DNA of 64,000 nt from Spirosoma pollinicola (GTDB lineage: Bacteria; Bacteroidota; Bacteroidia; Cytophagales; Spirosomataceae). Positions 43,501 through 52,300 of the stretch are shown in pieces. Every line of letters starts with the position of its first letter. Position 1 is the first letter of the stretch. Made by a program: the position numbers and the translations under genes. The stretch covers positions 744,001-808,000 of the forward strand of contig NZ_CP025096.1 of NCBI RefSeq assembly GCF_002831565.1, read 5' to 3'. The notes under the pieces were generated by a model. That model was given only the letters and a program-made list of their open reading frames with translations. It was not told where the DNA came from and made no database searches.

Positions 43501-44980
43501 CCGCTTTTTTGAGTTTTTCGGCCGCTTCGGTTTGCTGATCGTAGGCTTCTTTGGCTTTATTCTGACCCGACTCCAGCTGGATTTTCTTGCGCAGCGAGAT
43601 TAGGTACTGATTGACCGCACTGGTCAGATCAACCGTTTTAGCCCGCTGAAAGTCAAGTCCCGCCACCACATCGGGAGCTACCGATTTTAATTTCTCGTAA
43701 GCTATTAACCGCTCCGATTCAGCAACGTTCTGATTGCGAATCACCCCGATCAGAGTTTTAATCTCCCCGCGCTGTTTGTTGAAATTCGAGATGGCTTCTT
43801 TGCCCGAATCTGCTAGAATCTCCTGGGATGACTTGAGCTTTTTGGTCTCATCCTCAAACAGCACCACGTAGGTGACCAGGGCGGCCAGGGCCGTGCCGAC
43901 CAGCACGTACGGATTGGCCAGCATCGTGGCGTTCAGGGCCGCCTGGGCCCGTGACAGCAGTGAGGTGGAGGCAGCTAAGCGTAATTGGGTTGCAGTGAGC
44001 GTCGTTCCTGACAGACTGGCCAGCCCCTGCTGAAGGGCCATCGTTTGGGTAAAAATCAGGTTGGCCCGCTGGGCGGTAGACACTAGCAACAAAGCCGCCC
44101 GGTAGGAGCCGTAGACCGTCACGCCCACCTTCAGAATATCAATGATATCCTGATAATGCGTAACCACATCGGTCGCCGTGTTGAGCAGATTGGCAATAAT
44201 GCCTTCGTTCTTCTTGCCAATCTCATTGAGCACAGCATCGTAGGCATCCCCCAGCTTTTCTTTCAGTCCCAGTAAACTCTTGCTTTGGGCGTCGAGGGTT
44301 CCGGCAAAAATACCGGAGCCCGATGTCATGCCTTCGATGGCCTTTTTAACCTCGGCAAAACCGACCTTTCCATTTTCGACCAGGGCCCGCACCTTGTCTT
44401 CGGCAACCCCAAACTGTTTGGCCAGCTGCGCAATGAGCGGAATACCTGACCCAACGAACTGATTCAGATCCTGAGCAAACAGCCGTCCCTGGGTTTTGGT
44501 CGTCCCGTAGAGGTAGGTGAGCCGCTCCAGAGGCAGGCCCAGTCCGGCGGATATATCGCCCAGGCGTTTTAGGGCCGGAATGATTTCGTTTACCGAAAAA
44601 CCGTAGGCGAGCAGTTGTTTCTGACCCTGACCAATATCCCGAAGCGAGAAGGGCGAGGTAGCCGCAAAGGCCACCCCTTCTTTTAAAAAGGCATCCGCTT
44701 TGCTCTTGGAGCGAAGCATGGTCGTAAAGGCTATTTCCAGCTGCTGGAATTCACCCCGGACCTTTATAATCTGTTCGGGAAGGCCCGAAAGGGCCTGAAA
44801 CGAGAAATAGCCGGCGGCTAATTGGCCTAAACGCTTAAAGGAATCATCTATCTTGGCACTTTCACGAGCGACGGTATTTGAAAATCCAAGCACCTTCCTT
44901 TCAGATTGCTCAAGCCAAGCCCGAAAGTTTACATCATTGATACTGGCATTGAATGAAAGTGCTCCATCAACTGAATTCAT
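40526..44980 (-). CDS. Phage tape measure protein
   Basis: At 1484 residues this is the longest prophage gene. It begins MNSVDGALSFNASINDVNFRAWLEQSERKVLGFS and has the tape-measure-type N-terminal domain (for example FQQLEIAFTTMLRSKSKADAFLKEGVAFAATSPFSLRDIGQGQKQLLAYGF), long coiled coils, and a Gly-zipper membrane segment around residue 1200 (AATGAAIGAIGGPAGAAVGAIV). Tape measures set tail length and thread DNA through the envelope. A 53-codon homologue of its start lies 3.1 kb upstream behind the chaperone (48117-48278); the space between holds cargo genes. This gene has its own putative promoter dyad at 45000-45016. Confidence 0.93.
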   Translation of the reverse strand: MNSVDGALSFNASINDVNFRAWLEQSERKVLGFSNTVARESAKIDDSFKRLGQLAAGYFSFQALSGLPEQIIKVRGEFQQLEIAFTTMLRSKSKADAFLKEGVAFAATSPFSLRDIGQGQKQLLAYGFSVNEIIPALKRLGDISAGLGLPLERLTYLYGTTKTQGRLFAQDLNQFVGSGIPLIAQLAKQFGVAEDKVRALVENGKVGFAEVKKAIEGMTSGSGIFAGTLDAQSKSLLGLKEKLGDAYDAVLNEIGKKNEGIIANLLNTATDVVTHYQDIIDILKVGVTVYGSYRAALLLVSTAQRANLIFTQTMALQQGLASLSGTTLTATQLRLAASTSLLSRAQAALNATMLANPYVLVGTALAALVTYVVLFEDETKKLKSSQEILADSGKEAISNFNKQRGEIKTLIGVIRNQNVAESERLIAYEKLKSVAPDVVAGLDFQRAKTVDLTSAVNQYLISLRKKIQLESGQNKAKEAYDQQTEAAEKLKKAEDDLIANQGKTGRQQIGMGLTADSPLVLARKNLEAAQKTKREADQVVGQVEQALSNIYAGTNSKAEIEANIARQERLMAGLDKLSFGYKIAEGSLNDYKKQLAELTAGETKVQAVQGKTIEQLGEEIKLKKESLSTANSDAQNAKIRADIDKLEAQHRKLSGVLTAEEKKAARNADKVGPYGSVTYWENIIKKVDTVLGKTPKDNTAEIARQNAIKLNAENQLELARKATALKSFDEELSDKRAKYELYTKWVSAYGQQAADAQFAGLLKSGQSYVDYLNTQIQKLEARGKSGKLDEKSALNLSALIDERDQVTGKKSSIDRFNESLRTAQTEAGSLSQYLIELKKRQDELNKTKPLSKDDFDIRRQLAEETVQVEQQLRQQLDQFLTSYASSGQQQLAIQRDFADKRVALDKQYADKRGAAYLTALGVINTAEKQALQEFQQRKLEETEAYKTTTKVILEEGRKGLKIQIDNQKAVVESARTLFGENSEAFKKAQKELNALQKQFSEGDIAIVNQYASVINQFGQSLISMGGDAAQAGEALVALSSNVGLIADSFKKGIEKSELYSNAIQGVIGLFSAITTAASQRKKAELDYYNAVIAQQQQYNLLLNQQLGTQAKARENIFVKDYTGELTDAFKQFDDAQLKYQESLKKLNQGKAKAGLQGYFDSSTFLKTVGSGAATGAAIGAIGGPAGAAVGAIVGGIVGGIAGFFSSNKKVDEFSSLLNLYPNLIQKTADGVDTLNTSLAQTLIDQGLVDDQTKQLLQSTIDWQKQMDEARQAIKGIVSDLASGLGDKLRDSLVGAFEDGTDAAAAFRDSVSSILEDLVTKMLFSKAFNGLFTQLEADLTKSLNVADGGDGNVIDDFQKFTDNSKGALDLFNQWLQQFQDAAKASGLDVLKPTSGSSASKNPNSVSNAIAGISESTANVLEGQFNAMRIIDADTNAAIRQSLIVLSGIEKNTGRTADNTDYLKSIDKRLQQIANDPTRGIGGTPL

Positions 44981-44999
44981 TTCGACCTTGCCTTAAAAG

Positions 45000-45016
45000 T
45001 GCTTATAATTTAAGCA
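45000..45016. promoter_or_regulatory. 17-bp phage dyad upstream of the tape-measure gene
   Basis: TGCTTATAATTTAAGCA is a perfect 6-bp dyad with a 5-nt centre, 20 bp before the tape-measure start codon. It matches the copies at 40493 and 57354, so it is a candidate operator or promoter core. Confidence 0.6.
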
Positions 45017-45210
45017 TTAAAGGTAATAAAAACCTTTTATTAATAGATAGCGTCAAGAAGGGCACTGAGCAATTGACTATCAATTCATTAAAGAAAAATA
45101 TAGTCAAAAATTATGTTGCTCAGACGAATAGCAATACCGACTAAGTACTTATCTTAAGTCAATTTTTATCCAGCCAATAGATTTAGACGATTAATAAACA
45201 CCTTAAAACA

Positions 45211-45861
45211 TTGGATATGCAATACTCTGTTTTTACGCACGGGACGGCTGTTGAAGCAGAAAACCTTTCTGTTCTGACAGGATTTGTGAAAGTTGGCTGG
45301 GGAACGGTAATTTCATTGAAAGAACCGCCTAAAAGTACAGTTGGTAATCTTGACGTTAGAGATATGCAGGGTCCGGGAACTTGGTTTCATATACCCCTGA
45401 CGTCTACCTTAACGACCTTTGGGCGATCGAATCCTTACTTGGTTAGCGTCACCCTATTAATCGAAACAAAATACTGTCGTATAACAGACATACATGTTTA
45501 CGATGGGGCCGAGATTGTTGAGGAATTTGGCGGTACTTCCGGAGATCTTTCCCAGTCAAGAAACAGTAAGGACATAAACCCAGACAGTCCTCTTGCGATA
45601 CCGGAAACATTTAGCAATACCAAAATACTGGTAAGGCCCCATAAACTCTTTTCCGCCATTGGCATATCATTTTTTGCGACTTCGTTCGAAGATGACTATA
45701 AAGATGAGAATGGAATAAAATTTAGAGGTCGTTATCCCCAGGCGACCTTGATCGTTTCGGGTGCTGGTGCTCAGTATATGGTGGCAGACCCTCTTAAAAT
45801 ACCGTTGTCTGACAGAATAGCAAAAGCTTTCGATTCTATAGTACGTGTATTTAAACCCTAG
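45211..45861 (+). CDS. DUF6623-like phage cargo protein
   Basis: The 216-residue protein shows the pattern MQYSVFTHGTAVEAENLSVLTGFVKVGWGTVISL, GPGTWFHIPLTSTLTTFGRSNPYLV, ITDIHVYDGAEIVEEF and IGISFFATSFED, resembling the DUF6623 family of beta-sandwich proteins found sporadically in bacteria. No signal peptide or catalytic motif is seen. It is transcribed opposite to the structural operon, lies in the AT-rich cargo block, and is followed by a strong terminator, all typical of a phage moron gene. Function unknown. Confidence 0.6.
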   Translation: MDMQYSVFTHGTAVEAENLSVLTGFVKVGWGTVISLKEPPKSTVGNLDVRDMQGPGTWFHIPLTSTLTTFGRSNPYLVSVTLLIETKYCRITDIHVYDGAEIVEEFGGTSGDLSQSRNSKDINPDSPLAIPETFSNTKILVRPHKLFSAIGISFFATSFEDDYKDENGIKFRGRYPQATLIVSGAGAQYMVADPLKIPLSDRIAKAFDSIVRVFKP

Positions 45862-46198
45862 AATATAGGACTTAAGGCCTAATAATCAATTGATTTCTGT
45901 TTTACCATTACCTCATTAAAAACTCACCAATAAAGCGTTTGCAACTAGGCCATGTAATAGTACTGGTTAATACATAGTTTAAGTGCCTTATAATGTTTGC
46001 CTACAGCCGCAACCTACTTGGTTGCGGCTGTTTTTTTTATTCCGGTACGTACTGCCAAAGATAGCTGTCGCGTGAAGTTTTTGGGTAAAATCGCCGGGTT
46101 TTGCCGTCCCACTATTGGCCATTACAGGCATTCATTATTGATGTTTTCCCTAGCTCCAATACCTTACTTGCCCACTTATAATATACAGAAATTTTATT
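45862..46198. other. Non-coding spacer in the phage cargo block
   Basis: This 337-bp stretch holds no credible gene. It contains the DUF6623-like gene terminator (46003-46039) and a degenerate copy of the phage dyad near 45984 (TGCCTTATAATGTTTGC). Confidence 0.5.
46003..46039 (+). terminator. Terminator of the DUF6623-like gene
   Basis: A perfect 11-bp stem (ACAGCCGCAAC / GTTGCGGCTGT) with a 7-nt loop is followed by eight T residues, 141 bp beyond the stop codon. Confidence 0.85.
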
Positions 46199-47995
46199 TC
46201 ATTTCTTTTTCCTAGCAGCCACTATGTATTCAATTATCGGTATATCAAAGCTAAGTGTTACAAAGGTATTTTCTCTTTTATAAAGGTTTGTGTTAAACGG
46301 CCGGGCTAACCCCAGATTGAAACCTAAACCGTTAAAAAAGGTAAGCCCTACATTGGCACCTATAAAGCCAGATGAAAAATTACTATCTGTCCTTAAATTA
46401 GCCACGTTATACAGTACGCCCGATGCATATATACTGAAATACATGTCAGCGATAAGCGGCTCTTTTCTTGGAATTAATGTTGTATAATACGTTCCCCAAA
46501 ATCTATAGGTTTCCCCAGGCTGGAAAGAATTAACATATTTCCAATCAGCAACTTTGACCCTAAGGCCAATCTTTTCAGACGCTAAATATATATTTTTAAG
46601 GTTTGTTTTATTTTCACTTAATTGATTATTATATAAAAACAAACCATCATTTATACCGATATTGAAATAGGGCCTTGGTACTAAGGCCAGATGACCAATA
46701 CTGCTTTTTCTAGCTATATTATTATATTTTTGATCTAGTGCCTGAATTAGAGACTCTATGTCTACATACAATACACCACTTTCACTTGGTGTGGCTTCCT
46801 TATACTCAATTAAGGTATAATCTAAGGTAAAGTTAATAACATTAGCTGCTGTATTATTTAAATCAGTTTGTCTGAGTAAACTGATTAGGTTGATTAATAG
46901 CTGTTTGTAGTTATCATATTGTTTTTTATCTAACTTATTTATATCAAATCCATCACTCTCTAATCCACTTACTAAGATATATATACGGCTAATATAGAAA
47001 GCGAAGTTATTGAGCTCGCCTATCTTACCGGTGAAGATTTGAGCAGTTAACTCTTCCATATTTTTAAAAAGACCTATATACTCTGGTGTAGCCTTAATAT
47101 TTGTTTCTTTTTCATCAGTGTTATAAAGCCGCTTAAACTTACTATCTGATTTCCACCAACTTTTAAAATTGTCTTCATTTCTTAAACTAGAAACAAATAA
47201 TTTTTTATCAGTAAAGGTTTTACTGGCTCTCAAGTAATCAAAAGAAAAATCTATTAAGAAATTTATCAAATATTGTTTAGTGAATGCTTTATTCGATAAA
47301 GATTTGTTCTTATTACTAATTACTTCTTTCTGCTGTTGAATCTGTGATTGCTGCTGTTGATACTGCACTTGCTGCTGCTCCACTTGATTTTTATTAGCCT
47401 CATTTGTTTTAGCAGGATCCTTTTTTATCTGATTAAATTGTTCATTTAAGAATTCAGATGAGGCTAATGAAAAATTTATATTTTTATTTGTTTCAACAAG
47501 TAACAAATCACTTATGACTAATTTTTCATTAGTTGGTATTTTTTGGTCATTATCAATTTTTGCAATTATTTGTAAATTATCAATAAAGTCTACATGGTCT
47601 GGATTTTTTGGATCCCCATACTTTTCTAGCAAAGCCGCTGTATAGCTATATACTAAGGCAAATTCTATTAAACTATTCGTTGTTTTTTGAGTAATTATTT
47701 TTTTATTCTTCTCCAAGGTCAAATTTCGCATTGTATTATATATGTAGTAATATAATACGAAGTTCTTTTCTTTATCACTAGACTTGATGAAATTATTTAT
47801 AATAAGATTTTTAAAAATCCTTATCTGTACCTCTTCTTGTTTTGCAGCAATTATATCAGATAAGATTTCGGTATTAATTGTACCTTTTGTGAAACCAAAT
47901 CCATTACTACTATACTCAAGTTTTTGACTAAAACACTTTTCATTAATCATGAAAGTAAAAAGCAAAAAGGCAAACAAGATGGTAGAGGTTCGCAT
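46199..47995 (-). CDS. AT-rich secreted phage cargo protein of unknown function
   Basis: The 598-residue product has a signal peptide (MRTSTILFAFLLFTFMINEKCFSQ), a helical middle with a Gln/Asn-rich coiled segment (about 200-235, many QQQ), and a beta-rich end (YFNIGINDGLFLYNN, IGANVGLTFFNGLGFNLGLARPF) that could insert in an outer membrane or form a small barrel. Codon use is much more AT-rich than in neighbouring phage genes. It lies between a tape-measure stub and a divergent DUF6623-like gene. It is not recognised; exclusion or superinfection-immunity function is a guess. Confidence 0.6.
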   Translation of the reverse strand: MRTSTILFAFLLFTFMINEKCFSQKLEYSSNGFGFTKGTINTEILSDIIAAKQEEVQIRIFKNLIINNFIKSSDKEKNFVLYYYIYNTMRNLTLEKNKKIITQKTTNSLIEFALVYSYTAALLEKYGDPKNPDHVDFIDNLQIIAKIDNDQKIPTNEKLVISDLLLVETNKNINFSLASSEFLNEQFNQIKKDPAKTNEANKNQVEQQQVQYQQQQSQIQQQKEVISNKNKSLSNKAFTKQYLINFLIDFSFDYLRASKTFTDKKLFVSSLRNEDNFKSWWKSDSKFKRLYNTDEKETNIKATPEYIGLFKNMEELTAQIFTGKIGELNNFAFYISRIYILVSGLESDGFDINKLDKKQYDNYKQLLINLISLLRQTDLNNTAANVINFTLDYTLIEYKEATPSESGVLYVDIESLIQALDQKYNNIARKSSIGHLALVPRPYFNIGINDGLFLYNNQLSENKTNLKNIYLASEKIGLRVKVADWKYVNSFQPGETYRFWGTYYTTLIPRKEPLIADMYFSIYASGVLYNVANLRTDSNFSSGFIGANVGLTFFNGLGFNLGLARPFNTNLYKRENTFVTLSFDIPIIEYIVAARKKK

Positions 47996-48116
47996 AATTA
48001 ATAATTTGACTTAAATGAAAATATGAGAATTGTTCAGTGCTGCAACCTACCAAGTTGTAAAAATTTAAAAAACGGGGAAATCACCCTTTATTAGTTGAAA
48101 ATATTATATATGGTAT

Positions 48117-48278
48117 TTATTGGCCCAGCCGTTTGAAGCTCTCATCGATGCGCGAGGTTTCCCGGACGACAATACTGGAAAAGCCCAGCACGCGCCGTTC
48201 GGCCTGATCCAGCCAGGTGCGAAAGTTGACATCATTGATTCCTGCGTCAAAAAATAGAGAGCCGTCGGACGTTTGCAT
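48117..48278 (-). pseudogene. 53-codon stub of a second tape-measure gene
   Basis: The ATG at 48278 opens MQTSDGSLFFDAGINDVNFR, and the reading frame ends in FKRLGQ and TAA at 48117-48119. The 53 residues match the complete tape-measure start residue for residue, 35 identical, ending at exactly the same point (LGQ). AT-rich cargo sequence follows at once. The stub lies one base beyond the stop of the chaperone extension, the usual place of a tape-measure gene. Because it is only about two-thirds identical, it is a diverged relict, not a recent copy. Confidence 0.85.
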
Positions 48279-48279
48279 G

Positions 48280-48510
48280 CTATACGGGTAAATTCTTTAA
48301 AATCCTCTCAGCCACTTCTTTGGTCAGCGGCTGCTCGGCCTGCTCATCGGTCTTCTCCTTTTTTTTGCTGGCTTCATACCCCGGCGCATCGATCATCATG
48401 CGTTCCAATAGCCCCCACCGAATGCCCCAGTGCAAATACTGCCAGCTCCAGTGGTAGTGGGCGCAGATGCTGCCCCGGGTGCCGAAGGGGCTTTTCAGGC
48501 CCGTGGTTTT
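48280..48510 (-). CDS. Second tail-assembly chaperone frame, probably joined by -1 frameshift
   Basis: In the -1 frame relative to the chaperone gene, an open stretch encodes HYHWSWQYLHWGIRWGLLE, then ERMMIDAPGYEASKKKEKTDEQ and a charged tail, ending at TAG 48280-48282. The aromatic pattern resembles the T-part of lambda G/GT-like chaperones. It has no ATG, GTG or TTG near its beginning, so it is most easily reached by a -1 slip near the AAA codon at 48509-48507, just before the zero-frame stop at 48495. No perfect X-XXY-YYZ heptamer is seen; the site is not fixed. Confidence 0.6.
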   Translation of the reverse strand, partial: KTTGLKSPFGTRGSICAHYHWSWQYLHWGIRWGLLERMMIDAPGYEASKKKEKTDEQAEQPLTKEVAERILKNLPV

Positions 48511-48995
48511 GCCGGAGTCTCTATCCGTACCGGCATTGTCGTCCGTTCCTTTGCGGACATCAATCGAATAGAGTTGATAAAATCCCCGATATTGCTCAAA
48601 CTGTTAATGACCAGTACCAGCCTCAGCAGCGTCTGGGGCGTCAGGTGCCACAGTAAGTAGCGACTCAACAGGCCCGTGCACAGCCTGATTCTCCACTGAC
48701 TGTTCAGAATGGCCATGGCCACGATGCGGGCGCAGCGGGTTACGTGCGCACGGGTCAGGTGTTTGGTCTCGCTCAGCCAGTCGGCTGCCAACCGCTCTTC
48801 GCTTAGGTCCAGGTGAATAAATTCCGCACTGAGCCTATCAAGCGTACCCAGATAAGGCTGTTGAAGCAGAAAACTCCGATCAGGCTTGCCAATATACCGC
48901 AGTAGGCTCCGTTTGGGCACCGAGAAGCGCATGCCCCGTTCGATCAACACATCCAGTTCCTGCTTTTCGGCCACTCGCTCATCAAAAGATTGCAT
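48495..48995 (-). CDS. Tail-assembly chaperone (G-like, zero frame)
   Basis: The 166-residue protein begins MQSFDERVAEKQELDVLIERGMRFSV and includes QPYLGTLDRLSAEFIHLDLSEE and RAHVTRCARIVAMAILN, a helical profile like tail chaperones of Bacteroidota siphophages. It precedes the tape-measure stub and carries a -1-frame extension (48280-48510), the lambda G/GT arrangement. These proteins coat the tape measure during tail growth. Its promoter region holds a tandem-repeat cluster (49047-49112). Confidence 0.7.
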   Translation of the reverse strand: MQSFDERVAEKQELDVLIERGMRFSVPKRSLLRYIGKPDRSFLLQQPYLGTLDRLSAEFIHLDLSEERLAADWLSETKHLTRAHVTRCARIVAMAILNSQWRIRLCTGLLSRYLLWHLTPQTLLRLVLVINSLSNIGDFINSIRLMSAKERTTMPVRIETPAKPRA

Positions 48996-49046
48996 AATTA
49001 GTAGGGTAGGCAGGTGACCTTTATGGCCATTTGCATTCTAAAAAGT

Positions 49047-49112
49047 ATACTGTTACAAAAACTGATCTTCATACTGTTACTTATACTGATCTTGTTACTG
49101 TTGTTACTGTTG
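49047..49112. repeat. Tandem repeats upstream of the chaperone gene
   Basis: A 24-bp unit starting ATACTGTTAC occurs twice (49047-49070 and 49071-49094, 20 of 24 alike). It is followed by two 9-bp TTACTGTTG units to 49112. They lie 50 bp before the chaperone start (minus strand) and may be binding sites or a replication slip. Confidence 0.65.
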
Positions 49113-49325
49113 TTATTTTAATGGATGAACTGGAATTCCGACTGGGTGGAGCTGGTCGGAATTTTTCTTTGGCGGGCTGACCGGATTGACCCACCGGACG
49201 GCGGCCTCACCCAGCTGACGCTTCATCTCAAAAAAGGAGCAGATAGCTTCCCCGAAGGTGTCAAACCGGTAAGTCTGCGTGCATCCGTCAATCTGGATTT
49301 GGTAGGGATACTCAGCGTTCCACAT
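49113..49325 (-). CDS. Small phage protein of unknown function
   Basis: This 70-residue product (from ATG 49325; alternative ATG 49331) begins MWNAEYPYQIQIDGCTQTYRFDTFGEAICSFFEMKRQLGEAAVRWVNP. It has the composition of a folded protein and fits between the tail-fibre and chaperone genes on the same strand, 17 bp behind the fibre stop codon region. No family is recognised. I judge it real because its codon use and position agree with the operon. Confidence 0.5.
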   Translation of the reverse strand: MWNAEYPYQIQIDGCTQTYRFDTFGEAICSFFEMKRQLGEAAVRWVNPVSPPKKNSDQLHPVGIPVHPLK

Positions 49326-49348
49326 GATCATTAGAAGCTAATCCAGTA

Positions 49349-52300
49349 CTAATTGGTAATGGTTAAAGTTGACGCTTTTGCTGTATTCGGTATGGCCGAA
49401 TCGCTGTTGGTACCCGTCGTCAGTTGAATTGGCCGGGTAATCGTGGTATGATAACTGCCGGTGTTGAGCGTGTAGGGCACGGTTACATTCCGGGTCGTAT
49501 TGTTCATGAAGATACTGCCCAGAATAAACGGGGTATTATCATCCACGTAGCTGCTTCCGGTGTTATGAAACACGAGGTAGGCGTTAAAACTTTCCGGAAA
49601 GTTCTCGTCCTGAATCACCGGCTTGTTGGTCGGCACGTTCCCGTTCAGCGTATTTCTGACGACTCGCAGGTTCGTTGAAATCGTACCCCAACTCGTTGTT
49701 ACCCCGTGCTGGATGGCCTGAAGACCAATGCTGGCTCCATTGACCAGATCGGTTTCCGCCGAAACCGTGTTATCATTGATATTCAAATTGATGACCGGCG
49801 TAAACTTTCGTTTGGTCGCGCTTAGTACTTCCTCAATGGCGGTAATGTCAATCGCGCCCGAATTGGTCAGTACATTGTTGGCTATATCGCCCCCGTACTG
49901 CGGAGCGTGGTACATCGTAATCCCTCTGGCTTCATTGTCGAAGCTATTGTTAACAATGGCATAGTTCTCCAGGCCCCAGTTAAAAATCGCATACGTAGAC
50001 GTTCCATCCGGCACAATCGCCCACGGACTACTAACGGTTAACACGGTAGCAGTTCGACTGGTAATCGTTCGCCACTGCCCAAACCCCGTACCCTTTATAA
50101 TCATGACGACCGGAGCCTGATCAAACGTTGTCGGCCAGGCTTTGGTCGCATCCGTTAGTGTCGTGGTGGTCGCGCTACCCACGGTCCCCTGATCAAAATC
50201 CGGGTTCGTCGGCTGTTCGGCAAGGATGGCTTCCCCATCATTCAGGTTTCGGGGTACCGTGCCGTTGGTCGTTTTGAATGCGTTCCGGGCAATGTAGGCA
50301 CCTTTGACGTTATTAATAATGACCTTGTGAACGTCGTCGGTGGTATTGATTTTGCCAATCGACAGGTCCCGGTCAAACACGTTGTTTTCCAGAAACACAT
50401 TTTTCGCTTTGTCAGCGTAAATGTGCATCGTCATACAACGAATGGTTGTACCAATAACACTCAGGTAATTGGTTGACGCGTTGCGGATGGCTCCGTGCAG
50501 GATCGTATTCGGGCCGTTAACCAGCGTACTGTTTTTGACAATGATTCGGCTGGAGTTGTTAAACTCAAACCCATCCTGTTTGCCCTGATTCCAAACGACA
50601 TCTTTTATAAAAAAGGTTTGACCATTGACCAGCCCGGCACTAAACCCACTGGTTGCCGTGCTCAGGTTTGTCAGGGTCAGGTTGTATAAACCCGCATTGG
50701 ATTTACTCCCATCAAAGTAGACGACCTTACTAATACTGGTTCCAGCCCCGCCATACTGAAGGATTGTACCCGCCGTACTGGTCCCCATCAAGACCACATT
50801 GGCAGGCATATCAACCCCCGCGAACGGACTACCGGTGGCCGTAAGGCTATAGACGCCATCGGGCAACACCAGACACCCGCCCCCGGCACTACTTCGCGTA
50901 TTTAAGGCCGAATTTAAGGCCGATAAAAAGCCGGTTTGCTGGGCATTGAAACCAGTAAGGGTAGTCGAATTGGCACCGGTACAGACCGGGAAGCGGTTCG
51001 AAAAACCAATTCCTAAACCGAAATTGTCGGTTGTACCCACAATGGCAGTGACACCGGTAGCCGTATTACCCGTTTCATCTATAACCTGAGTTTCGGCTAG
51101 TGACCCCCCGACACCATTGGACACAAATACACTGTACGTTTGCCCTACTGTAATGGCTAGAGGGCACGTTACATTGATTTTGTAGGGGTCTGATCCGGTA
51201 GCTACATACGTACCGTTTAGGCTGACCCCATTCGTTTGCGAGACAAACCGGATGGTTGGGGTATAACCCGGAACAATCAGGTTTCTGCCCTTGATTGCTA
51301 ACGGCCCACCCGCATAAATGTCAGGCGAGTTGAAATTTGTGGCTCTGGCCCGGTTTATATGGCGGCTGTAAGATTTGCCTGTTCCTGACTTAATAAAGAA
51401 CGTATAAACGGCATTGGCAGGCAAGGCCGGAAATCCCGGCAGCCTGACCTTCACGAAGTTGGTCGTCTGGCTGACAATGGGTAGGCTAAAGTACGGGGTT
51501 TGGTCATTTAGTGATGCCTGTACCGTGACATTCGCCGGAAAGGCACCCTGTATACTGACTTCTTCACCGGGCAGGGCCGTTTCATTATGCCAGAATATTT
51601 GTAAGGCCGAATTGAGCGTCAGGCTGGCCGTTGACGTTGGCAAGGCGCCGATCAGCGAGTTGGTAAGCAACTGATTCGTATAGTACTGGGTAGCTAACGT
51701 ATTAACCGTATCGACTGCAGCACCAGTCGGTGCCGCTACGGTTGTTACACCGATCACCCGACCTTTGGAATCCCGGACTACCGACGTAATCATCTGCCCT
51801 ATTCCACCTACGGTACCAGCCGTACCTACATCGCTAAGAGCCGCATCGGGCAAAGGACCCGTATGATTGGCCCGGTTTTTCAGGTTGGCGTCCGTATCGT
51901 TGGCTGTAGCGCCACTGGCAATAGTACCCAGCTTGGTTTTCTCGCTGGCTGTATAGGCTTTATTATTCGTTCCATCAGGTACAACGTCCTGATTCAAGGT
52001 GCCCAGCGTTTTATCCCCTTTCAGGTACTGTGCCGAGGTGCCTGTTGGCAGGGCTGGCTCTTTGCCAGCGACAATACCTAGATCAGCTGTTCGGTTGCTG
52101 TTATAGGTGCTAGCCGGCAAGGCCGATGCCGCCGTAGCCGTGGCACTATTGGCCGTGCTCAGGGCGGTGTTGGCAGTTGATTGGGCGGAGGTAGTTGCCG
52201 CCTGATCAGTCGTCCGATTGGTCGAATAGGTTGATGCAGGCAGGGCCGCACTGGCTACGGCGGTCGCACTGTTAGCCGCGGTTAGTGCCGTATTGGCGGT

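Noticed and set aside
44953-45144. A 63-codon plus-strand frame across the tape-measure start
   Set aside because: It overlaps the tape-measure N-terminus and the promoter dyad on the other strand and has no protein-like pattern.
45997-46215. A 72-codon plus-strand frame after the DUF6623-like gene
   Set aside because: It begins at the terminator stem and runs through the T-tract, so it cannot be a normal transcribed gene.
48273-48660. Plus-strand open frames of 76-127 codons opposite the chaperone extension
   Set aside because: They lie antisense to the chaperone and its -1 frame, have Arg/Cys/Pro-rich low-likelihood composition and no phage-like features.
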